56,648 bases of DNA. Source: Nocardia neocaledoniensis. GTDB lineage: Bacteria > Actinomycetota > Actinomycetes > Mycobacteriales > Mycobacteriaceae. The notes below the pieces were generated by a model. It was not told where the DNA came from, searched no databases, and worked only from the letters and a program-made list of their open reading frames with translations. Positions within the stretch are counted from its first letter, which is position 1, and each line of letters opens with the position of its first letter. This document shows positions 50,366-56,648 of the stretch, one piece after another. A program made the translations under genes and the position numbers. The stretch is taken from positions 1-56,648 of the forward strand of contig NZ_JARWOJ010000119.1 of NCBI RefSeq assembly GCF_029868625.1. The letters run 5' to 3'.

Positions 50366-52033
50366 ATGACCACCCCCCAGGAGAAGGCGGCAGCGGCCCG
50401 CAAAGCGGCCGAGGAAGCGGCCCGGGTCGCCGCGGAGGCCGCGGCCGCCGCCGAGGCCGCCGAGCAGGAAGCCGCGGCCGCGAGTAGCGAATCATCGCGG
50501 GCGCCTGCGGCATCCGGTGCGGCCGCCGAGATCGCCGCGGGCTACGCCTTCGACGGACCGGCGCTCGAACTCGGCACCGTGATGGTCGATGGCGCCGCGG
50601 ATCCCGCTGCGCGCGTGCGTATTCCGCTGCGGATGATGAACCGGCACGGCCTGGTCGCCGGGGCCACCGGCACCGGTAAGACCAAAACACTGCAGGGCAT
50701 CGCCGAGCACCTGTCCCGGGCGGGGGTGCCGGTGGTGATGGCCGATGTGAAGGGCGACCTGTCGGGCTTGGGCGAACCCGGTGCCGACGACGAGAAGATC
50801 AGGGTGCGCGCCGCCGAGACCGCCGCGACCGACTGGGCGCCGCGCTCGTACCCGACGGAGTTCGTCTCGCTCGGCACCGGCGGCATCGGCGTGCCGATCC
50901 GGGCGACGATCACCTCCTTCGGCCCGATCCTGCTCAGCAAGGTGCTCGGCCTCAACGACACCCAGGAATCCACGCTCGGCCTGATCTTCCACTGGGCCGA
51001 TCAGCGCGGCCTCGCCCTGCTGGACCTGAAGGATCTGCGGGCGGTGATCACCCACCTGACCAGCCCGGAAGGCAAGGAAGACCTCAAGGGCATCGGCGGG
51101 GTGTCGGCACAGACGGCGGGAGTGATCCTGCGCGCGCTGGTCAATCTGGAAGCCGAGGGCGGTGACACCTTCTTCGGCGAACCCGAGCTCGACCCCGCCG
51201 ACCTGCTGCGCACCGCGGGCGGGCAGGGCGTGATCACGCTGTTCGAACTCGGTCAGCAGGCCGCGCGGCCGGTGCTGTTCTCCACCTTCCTGATGTGGGT
51301 GCTCGCCGACTTGTTCCAGACACTGCCCGAGGAGGGCGATCTGGACAAGCCGAAGCTGGTCTTCATCTTCGACGAGGCGCACCTGCTGTTCGCCGAGGCG
51401 TCCAAGGCGTTCCTGCAGCAGGTGGAGCAGACGGTGAAGCTGATCCGGTCCAAGGGGGTGGGCGTGTTCTTCTGCACGCAGTTGCCCACCGATATCCCGA
51501 ATCCGGTGCTGTCGCAGCTCGGCGCCCGCGTGCAGCACGCACTGCGCGCCTTCACCCCCGACGATCAGAAGGCGTTGTCGAAGACGGTGCGGACCTACCC
51601 GAAGTCGGCGGTCTACGATCTCGAGGAGGCGCTCACCTCGCTGGGCACGGGCGAGGCGATCGTCACCGTGCTCTCGGAGAAGGGTGCTCCGACGCCGGTC
51701 GCCTGGACCAGGATCGCGCCGCCGACCTCGCTGATGGACACCATCGGTGACGACGCCATCAAGTCCAAGGCGCTGTCGAGCCCGCTGCAGGGCAAGTACG
51801 GGCAGAGCGTCGACCGGGAGTCCGCCTACGAGATGCTGCTGGCCAGCGTGGCCGCGGCCGAACCGGCGCCGGAGACGCCGGAGCCGGCGGGCCGCTCGCA
51901 GGCGCAGCGGGAGGAAGACTCCGCGGCCGAACGGATCATGAAAAACCCGGCGGTGAAGAGTTTTCTGCGCTCGGCGGCGAGCGCGGCGGGCCGGGAGATC
52001 AGCCGCAGCCTGTTCGGCACGCGCAGGCGTTAG
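50366..52033 (+). CDS. HerA-like ATPase (DUF853 family)
   Basis: A 555-residue P-loop ATPase. Residues 5-45 are a long Ala/Glu/Lys/Arg helix, probably a coiled coil. Walker A is AGATGTGKT (about 98-106) and Walker [12 protein letters not shown] (about 331-341); an arginine-finger region lies near [10 protein letters not shown]. The family is related to the DNA translocases HerA and FtsK, but its function is unknown. It matches M. tuberculosis Rv2510c in position and orientation. Codon use is typical, and a terminator hairpin follows. Confidence 0.94.
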   Translation: MTTPQEKAAAARKAAEEAARVAAEAAAAAEAAEQEAAAASSESSRAPAASGAAAEIAAGYAFDGPALELGTVMVDGAADPAARVRIPLRMMNRHGLVAGATGTGKTKTLQGIAEHLSRAGVPVVMADVKGDLSGLGEPGADDEKIRVRAAETAATDWAPRSYPTEFVSLGTGGIGVPIRATITSFGPILLSKVLGLNDTQESTLGLIFHWADQRGLALLDLKDLRAVITHLTSPEGKEDLKGIGGVSAQTAGVILRALVNLEAEGGDTFFGEPELDPADLLRTAGGQGVITLFELGQQAARPVLFSTFLMWVLADLFQTLPEEGDLDKPKLVFIFDEAHLLFAEASKAFLQQVEQTVKLIRSKGVGVFFCTQLPTDIPNPVLSQLGARVQHALRAFTPDDQKALSKTVRTYPKSAVYDLEEALTSLGTGEAIVTVLSEKGAPTPVAWTRIAPPTSLMDTIGDDAIKSKALSSPLQGKYGQSVDRESAYEMLLASVAAAEPAPETPEPAGRSQAQREEDSAAERIMKNPAVKSFLRSAASAAGREISRSLFGTRRR

Positions 52034-52043
52034 CGCGCGCCTG

Positions 52044-52072
52044 GGGGACACCGCAGGTCGTGCGGTGTCCCC
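52044..52072. terminator. Hairpin terminator after the HerA-like gene
   Basis: GGGGACACCGCA pairs perfectly with TGCGGTGTCCCC around a five-base loop, between convergent stops at 52033 and 52091. Confidence 0.8.
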
Positions 52073-52090
52073 GAAAGCAACGGGCGCTGG

Positions 52091-52426
52091 TCAGCTGCTG
52101 CCGAACCAGCCCCAGGGGAACCAGTGGTGTCCGCCGCGGCCACGATCACGGTCGCAGTACTCCCAGTCCCGGTCGTTCCAGTGGTTGCGGCCGTACTTGT
52201 CGTGGTCGCAGCGGTGGCCGCGGTCGCGATCGCAGTAGTCCCAGTCGCGATGCTTGTTCCAGTCATCGCAGCGGGGGTTGCTGGTGTGCACCGCGGCCGG
52301 TGCGGCCGCGGGCAGGGCGGTGGCGGGGGTGGCCATGGTCAGCGGGAAGGTAGCTGCCGCACCCACCACGGCGGCGCTCAGGAGCAGTCGGCGTAGACCG
52401 GCCGTGCTTGTCGTTGTGGTCTTCAT
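52091..52426 (-). CDS. Secreted Asp/Arg/His/Trp-rich protein with internal repeat
   Basis: A 111-residue secreted protein. The signal peptide ends near PATALP (about residue 39). The mature part is strikingly polar and aromatic: WDYCDRDRGHRCDHDKYG is followed by DWEYCDRDRGRGG, a repeated D-W-(D/E)-Y-C-D-R-D-R-G block with paired Cys and several His. This could bind metal or be stabilised by disulfides. The family is not recognised. ATG 52426 starts the signal peptide. Confidence 0.78.
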   Translation of the reverse strand: MKTTTTSTAGLRRLLLSAAVVGAAATFPLTMATPATALPAAAPAAVHTSNPRCDDWNKHRDWDYCDRDRGHRCDHDKYGRNHWNDRDWEYCDRDRGRGGHHWFPWGWFGSS

Positions 52427-52587
52427 GATCGCCTCTTCCGGCGCGGAATTCGGTGCGCCGTGTGTCGAGTTGGATGAGAGTCCCCGACACTCTGATCGTA
52501 GGCGCGTCACCGGCGTCACCACCAGGCTGTGGCGGCACTCGACCTGGGCGGATCTCCGCGGTCGGGGCGGGGTTCTCCGCCCGCGAG

Positions 52588-53958
52588 TCACCGGACCGAC
52601 TGGCTGTCCGCCCCTGATCCGGCCGGTGTCCGGGCCGGCTCGGCGACGGCCGACGGCGGGTCGGCGATCTCGCGCATCAGCAGGTCCGCGGTTGTCTCGC
52701 GGCGCAGCAGCTGCCTGGTCCGGCCGCCGGTGACGGCGACGATCGGCGGCCTGCCGACGGTGCTGTAGGTCGAGGCGAGCCCGTGGTGATAGGCCCCGGT
52801 GCACGGCACGGCGAGCACCTCGCCGGGACGCAGGTCCGCGGGCAGCCGCACGCCGGTGGCGAGGAGTTCGCCGGTCTCGGTGTGCCTGCCCGCGATCGAC
52901 GTCGCCCGCTGGGCGCCGGTGGGATGCCGGTTCACCACCACCGCGCCGTCGTGCCCCCGGCCCGGGCCGCAACCGCCACCGTCGACGAGGACGCGGTGCC
53001 CGCCCTCGGCGGTCTCGGTGACGGCGAGCACCCGGTAGAGCGTGACCCCGGCCCTGGCGACGATCGCGCGCCCGGGTTCCATGGCGATCACGGGGCGGGG
53101 GAAGCGGTGGCGTGCGCACCCGGCGTCGAGGGCGTCGTCGAGGATGTCGGCGAGTTCGCGCAGGTTCAGTTCCGCGTCGCCGCCGCGATAGGCCACCGCG
53201 TGCCCGCCGCCGATGTCGAGATGGGTGAGCAGCAGGCCGTATTCGTGGTCGACCCAGGCCATTTCGCCGATCATCCGGCGGATCGCCTCGCCGTAGTGGT
53301 CGGGGTTGTGGATCTGCGCGCCGAGATGGCAGTGCAGGCCGGTGAGCCGGAGGTTGGGCTGCGCCGCGATCCTGGCGACGGCGGTCTCGAACGACGCGCT
53401 GCCGAGCGGGAAGCCGAAACGCGGGCCGCCGGGGACGTCGACGCCGGGGTCGACGCGCAGCAGCAGTTGCCGCGGCGTGACCGCCAGCGCGGCCAGCAGG
53501 GTGATCTCGGTGAGCGAGCCGACCACGATGCGCCCGACGCCGCACTCGACGGCGGTCCGGAGCTCGTCGAAGGTCTTGCCGTTGCCGTGCAACACGATCC
53601 GGCCCGGATCGATGCCTGCGGCGAGGGCGATCGACAGTTCACCGGCCGAGCCGACCTGCACCGACAGGCCCTCCTCGGCGACCCAGCGCGCCACCGCGCC
53701 GACCATCAGCGCGGTGCCCGCGTAGACGATCTCGGCGTCGGGGAAGTGCTTGCGATAGGCGCGGCAGCGAGTCCGCACCTCGGCCTCGTCGACCACGTGG
53801 ACGGGGGTGCCGAATTCGTCGGCGACGTCGGTCAGCGCGACCCCGCCGAGCGTGATGCGCCCCTCGTCGTCGTAGTGGGTGTCGGCGGGCCAGACCGCGG
53901 GATCCAGCCGCGGCACGGTGGTCGCGCGCAACGAAGGAAAGATCTCGAGCAACGTCAC
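52588..53958 (-). CDS. LysA-like (diaminopimelate decarboxylase fold) protein lacking catalytic Lys and Cys
   Basis: A 456-residue homologue of diaminopimelate decarboxylase. The fold markers are intact: HCHLGAQI, the glycine loop DIGGGHAVAYRGG, EPGRAIV, and the end LLRRETTADLLMREI. The PLP Schiff-base lysine expected in YAxKA is missing; the segment reads VYAGTALM with Thr82. The catalytic Cys expected in HCESGD is also missing (RHTETGE, Thr360). The protein therefore cannot work as LysA by the known mechanism. It may be a pseudoenzyme or bind a different ligand. It stands alone next to cmrA. Confidence 0.9.
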   Translation of the reverse strand: MTLLEIFPSLRATTVPRLDPAVWPADTHYDDEGRITLGGVALTDVADEFGTPVHVVDEAEVRTRCRAYRKHFPDAEIVYAGTALMVGAVARWVAEEGLSVQVGSAGELSIALAAGIDPGRIVLHGNGKTFDELRTAVECGVGRIVVGSLTEITLLAALAVTPRQLLLRVDPGVDVPGGPRFGFPLGSASFETAVARIAAQPNLRLTGLHCHLGAQIHNPDHYGEAIRRMIGEMAWVDHEYGLLLTHLDIGGGHAVAYRGGDAELNLRELADILDDALDAGCARHRFPRPVIAMEPGRAIVARAGVTLYRVLAVTETAEGGHRVLVDGGGCGPGRGHDGAVVVNRHPTGAQRATSIAGRHTETGELLATGVRLPADLRPGEVLAVPCTGAYHHGLASTYSTVGRPPIVAVTGGRTRQLLRRETTADLLMREIADPPSAVAEPARTPAGSGADSQSVR

Positions 53959-54110
53959 GGTGTCTCCTGGGGACGCCCCCGCGCTCCGACGGCGGGGCCG
54001 ACTCCAGGACTACGCCGCACGCGGGCCGTCGAACGCGCTGTTGACGAGTCCTTGACCCCGGGGCGGACGTTCCTGACGGGTTGCTGACGCGGCCACCCGT
54101 CAGGGTGGGC

Positions 54111-54914
54111 TCAGCCGCCCAGCTTCTTGTAGAACGCGCCCGCGATCGGGGCGGTCACCGCGCGCGGGCCGTAATTGCCCGCCACGCTCATGCCCTTGCT
54201 GATCAGGCCGGGCACGATGCGCATCTTGTTGCGCGCCAGCGCGTCGATGGACACCTTGGCGGTGTACTCCGAGGAGACCCACAGGAAATCGGGGACCATC
54301 TTGTCGACGATCGATTCGTCCTCGGGCGCCGGAGTTTCCGTGCGGACCGGGCCGGGCGCCAGCAGCGTGACATGGACGCCGCTGCCCTTGAGTTCGCCGC
54401 GCAGCGACTCCGAGAAGGTGTTGGCGAACGCTTTGGACGCGGCGTAGGTGGCGTTGTTCGGGATCGGCATGTTGCCCGCGGCCGAGCCGCTGATCAGGAT
54501 GCCGCCCGCCTTGCGCTCGAGCATGCCGGGCAGCACGGCCAGCGTCAGATCGTGCACAGCGGTCGCGTTGAGTTCCATCTGCGCGCGCTCGTAGGCGAAG
54601 TCCAGCTCGGCGACCGGGCCGAAGGTGGCGATGCCCGCGTTGTTGCACAGGATCGCGATATCGCGCACGGCGAGCTCGTCGACCAGGCTGGCGCGCTGGG
54701 TCCGATCGGCGAGGTCGACCGCGCGCACCTCGGCGGTGATCCCGTGCGCCAGCGTGAGCCGCTGGGCGAGCTCGGTGAGGATCTCACCGCGCCGCGCGAC
54801 CAGGATCAACGAGTAGCCGCGCCCGGCCAGCTCGGCGGCCAGCGCGGTGCCGATACCGGAGGACGCGCCGGTGACGACGGCACGATTGTCTGCAGTGGGG
54901 GAGGGCAAGCTCAC
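54111..54914 (-). CDS. cmrA: Mycolate precursor ketoreductase, CmrA-type SDR
   Basis: A 267-residue short-chain dehydrogenase. The NADPH motif is TGASSGIG (near residue 15), NNAG lies near 92, and the catalytic set is SGSAAG with YAASK. It closely matches mycobacterial Rv2509 (CmrA), which reduces the beta-keto group of the mycolic-acid precursor: LNATAVHDLTLAVLPGM and VHVTLLAPGPVRTE. GTG 54914 fits that protein's length. It follows the orn-HerA-like pair as in M. tuberculosis. It works downstream of Fas in the mycolate pathway. Confidence 0.93.
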   Translation of the reverse strand: MSLPSPTADNRAVVTGASSGIGTALAAELAGRGYSLILVARRGEILTELAQRLTLAHGITAEVRAVDLADRTQRASLVDELAVRDIAILCNNAGIATFGPVAELDFAYERAQMELNATAVHDLTLAVLPGMLERKAGGILISGSAAGNMPIPNNATYAASKAFANTFSESLRGELKGSGVHVTLLAPGPVRTETPAPEDESIVDKMVPDFLWVSSEYTAKVSIDALARNKMRIVPGLISKGMSVAGNYGPRAVTAPIAGAFYKKLGG

Positions 54915-55129
54915 CAGGGCGAGCTTAGGGGATCTGCCGCCGACGCCGCCGACCGAGCCGGGATCGTGAACACCCGGCGAGGCGGCCCTAGGCTGACAGC
55001 TGTCATGACGGTCAGCGATATCGCAGCACCCCACCCGGCGGGCGGCGCCACGACCGGTCACCGAGCCGACCGGTACGGCCCCGCCGCGCCCTCGTCGACG
55101 AGGACGGCGTCGATCGGTGGAGGTCGGAC

Positions 55130-56335
55130 ATGACCGGCTCCCCGGTGTTCGGGATGGGGGACGAGCCGACGGCCGCGCCGACCTGGCCCGCACTGACCGA
55201 CGACGAGATCGTCCGGGCGATCGCCGCGACCTGGGGTGGGCCAGAGCCCGCCGAGATCGAATGGCGCAGCGCGCGCCCGCTGTCGTCGACGGTGGGCGTG
55301 CGGTTGACCGACGGTGCGCAGGTGGTCGTGAAGCGGCTCCCGGTGCGACTGCGTGACCTGGGCGCGCTGACCGAGGAGCACCGCTTCATGGCGCACCTGC
55401 GCACCCGCGGTATCCCGGTGCCCGCGGTGCGGGCCGCCGTGGGCGATCGGGGCACGTCGACTGAAGAACCTGCTCCCGTCGGTGTCGATCCGGCGCCGCG
55501 GACCGACGCCGTGCGGCAGGTCATCTCGGCGACAGAGGTGAGGACGGCCGGGACAGGCCTGCCCGGCGGCGAGGCGTACGTCTACGAAGTTCAGCGGGCC
55601 GGGGTCGGGGCGGACCGGTATCGTGCCGACTTCTCGTGGACGCCGTATCGCGACACCGATGACGCGGCCGGCGCCGGGGTGATGCTGGCTCGCCTGCACG
55701 TGGCGGCACAGGGCTACGACGCACCCGCTCGACCGGCCCGACCCCTGGTGGCCGGCCTGCACGGCGACAGTGTCGTCAGCGCGTTCGACTGGCACATCGC
55801 GCGTCGACCGGCGCTGGCGCGGTTCCTCGCCGACCACGACTGGCGTGCCGAGATCCCTGATCTGCGCGTCGATCTCACCGGCACCGAACCGCTGTGGACA
55901 CACGGCGACTGGCATCCGACCAACCTGCTCTGGCAGGGCACGGAGGTGGCCACCGTGTTCGACTTCGGTCTCGCCGACCGCACGACCGCCGTCTTCGACC
56001 TCGCCAATGCCATCGAACGCGCCGCGGTGGACTGGGTTTCGCTGCGCGACGGTGGCCCGGCCCACGTCCGCGAAGACCAGGTGCGCGCCCTGCTCGCGGG
56101 CTACCTCTCGGTTCGCCCGCTGGCACGCGCCGAGCAGTCCGCCCTCGCGGACCTGCTTCCGCTGGTCCACCTCGGCTACGAACTCTCCGAGATCGACTAC
56201 TTCCTCGCCGTCGCCGATCAACCGCGAAACGCCGACATCGCCTACCGGGATTGGCTTCTCGGCCACCTCGCGTGGTTCCGCACACCGACGGGTCAGTCGC
56301 TGCGCGCTTTGGTCCGCGAGTCCGCCGCCGGTTAG
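55130..56335 (+). CDS. APH-family phosphotransferase
   Basis: A 401-residue protein of the aminoglycoside/choline kinase fold. The ATP-binding start is TDGAQVVVKRLP (about residue 60), the catalytic loop THGDWHPTNLLW (about 262) and the metal motif VFDFGLAD (about 278). The substrate cannot be inferred; such genes range from antibiotic kinases to sugar or amine kinases. Its ATG is preceded by GGAGG. It has its own terminator-like hairpin downstream. Confidence 0.9.
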   Translation: MTGSPVFGMGDEPTAAPTWPALTDDEIVRAIAATWGGPEPAEIEWRSARPLSSTVGVRLTDGAQVVVKRLPVRLRDLGALTEEHRFMAHLRTRGIPVPAVRAAVGDRGTSTEEPAPVGVDPAPRTDAVRQVISATEVRTAGTGLPGGEAYVYEVQRAGVGADRYRADFSWTPYRDTDDAAGAGVMLARLHVAAQGYDAPARPARPLVAGLHGDSVVSAFDWHIARRPALARFLADHDWRAEIPDLRVDLTGTEPLWTHGDWHPTNLLWQGTEVATVFDFGLADRTTAVFDLANAIERAAVDWVSLRDGGPAHVREDQVRALLAGYLSVRPLARAEQSALADLLPLVHLGYELSEIDYFLAVADQPRNADIAYRDWLLGHLAWFRTPTGQSLRALVRESAAG

Positions 56336-56368
56336 CGCGAGGGATCACGCACGCCGCCACCACGCAGA

Positions 56369-56414
56369 GCACCGCCCCGCCCACCGGATGCGAGGTCGGC
56401 GGACGGGGCGGTGC
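56369..56414. terminator. Hairpin terminator after the phosphotransferase
   Basis: GCACCGCCCCG pairs perfectly with CGGGGCGGTGC around a 24-base loop, 33 bases after the stop. Confidence 0.65.
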
Positions 56415-56505
56415 GACGGTCGTCCGTCGCGTCGGACGACCGGGTCGGGGGGGTCAGGCGGGCCGCCCGGCGGGTGCCCAGGTGGGTTGCGGGCTTTGGG
56501 TAGAG

Positions 56506-56648
56506 TTAGGCGGCCCGGTCGGTGTCGTCGGTCAGAAATCCTGGCCTGCTCCAGCCCGCATTGTTGATCAGGATATCCAACCCGCCCCAGGCATCGACTG
56601 CGCACTGAACGGCCTGTTCAGCAGCGCCTTCTGCAGTGAGGTCGACCG
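56506..56648 (-). pseudogene. Truncated SDR gene, 5' part beyond the window
   Basis: The last 143 bases encode, on the minus strand, VDLTAEGAAEQAVQC and DAWGGLDILINNAGWSRPGF, the middle of a short-chain dehydrogenase including the NNAG motif. It then ends at TAA (56506-56508) after FLTDDTDRAA, where an intact SDR would continue another 150 residues with the Ser-Tyr-Lys triad. It is less GC-biased than its neighbours. Either it is a decayed gene or a frameshift is present. The start lies outside the window. Confidence 0.75.

Noticed and set aside
50199..50403. Upstream extension of oligoribonuclease
   Set aside because: The added residues are not conserved in the family and would run through the promoter shared with the HerA-like gene.

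Overview
The window looks like chromosomal DNA from a mycolic-acid-producing actinobacterium, most likely Nocardia or a close relative. GC content is very high, third codon positions are almost all G or C, and GTG/TTG starts are frequent. There is a type I multidomain fatty-acid synthase with a separate AcpS, a mycolate-type reductase (CmrA-like), an LdtMt2-type L,D-transpeptidase and a CmtR-type metal sensor. The genus is an inference from these genes; no rRNA or other direct taxonomic marker is present.

Layout. 1-230: a short coding remnant followed by an abnormal poly-C tract, probably an assembly problem. 227-6304: stress and accessory genes (FAD/Rieske oxidoreductase, SRPBCC protein, DUF5709-type and KGG-type stress proteins, RibD/DHFR-like reductase, TetR, iron-permease-like protein) and a CmtR/cation-transporter pair. 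6340-11789: amidotransferase, exported proteins, an EF-G-like GTPase, and a secreted protein with a perfect Crp-type box upstream. 11914-14091: a three-gene, translationally coupled cassette that looks like a type VII secretion substrate module and is the best candidate for something undescribed. 14282-24524: tRNA-Leu, an elaborate promoter region, then fas and acpS. 24540-30141: TetR, a membrane protein, a DrrAB-like ABC exporter with its divergent TetR and operator, bcp and a DUF3618 protein. 30271-42005: excalibur protein, pirin/MarR, cupin/GlxA-type regulator, a SulP-PEPCK operon next to an ArsR regulator and a hydrolase that share a motif, PhnA-like protein, LysG/LysE and a lytic transglycosylase. 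42295-49506: DUF1254/DUF1214 protein, tRNA-Lys, LdtB, secreted and zinc-ribbon proteins, a TetR-flavoprotein operon, a VOC protein and tRNA-His. 49561-56648: orn, a HerA-like ATPase, a secreted repeat protein, a LysA-like protein lacking its catalytic residues, cmrA, a phosphotransferase and a truncated SDR gene.

Working together. Order and relative orientation of fas, acpS, bcp, DUF3618 gene, ldtB, orn, HerA-like gene and cmrA match, from memory, Mycobacterium tuberculosis Rv2524c to Rv2509, with accessory genes inserted between them. The backbone is therefore an envelope neighbourhood: FAS-I makes acyl chains, AcpS activates its carrier domain, CmrA reduces the mycolate precursor and LdtB cross-links peptidoglycan. 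Most inserted blocks are regulator-target pairs, and for many of them an inverted repeat is visible in the shared promoter.
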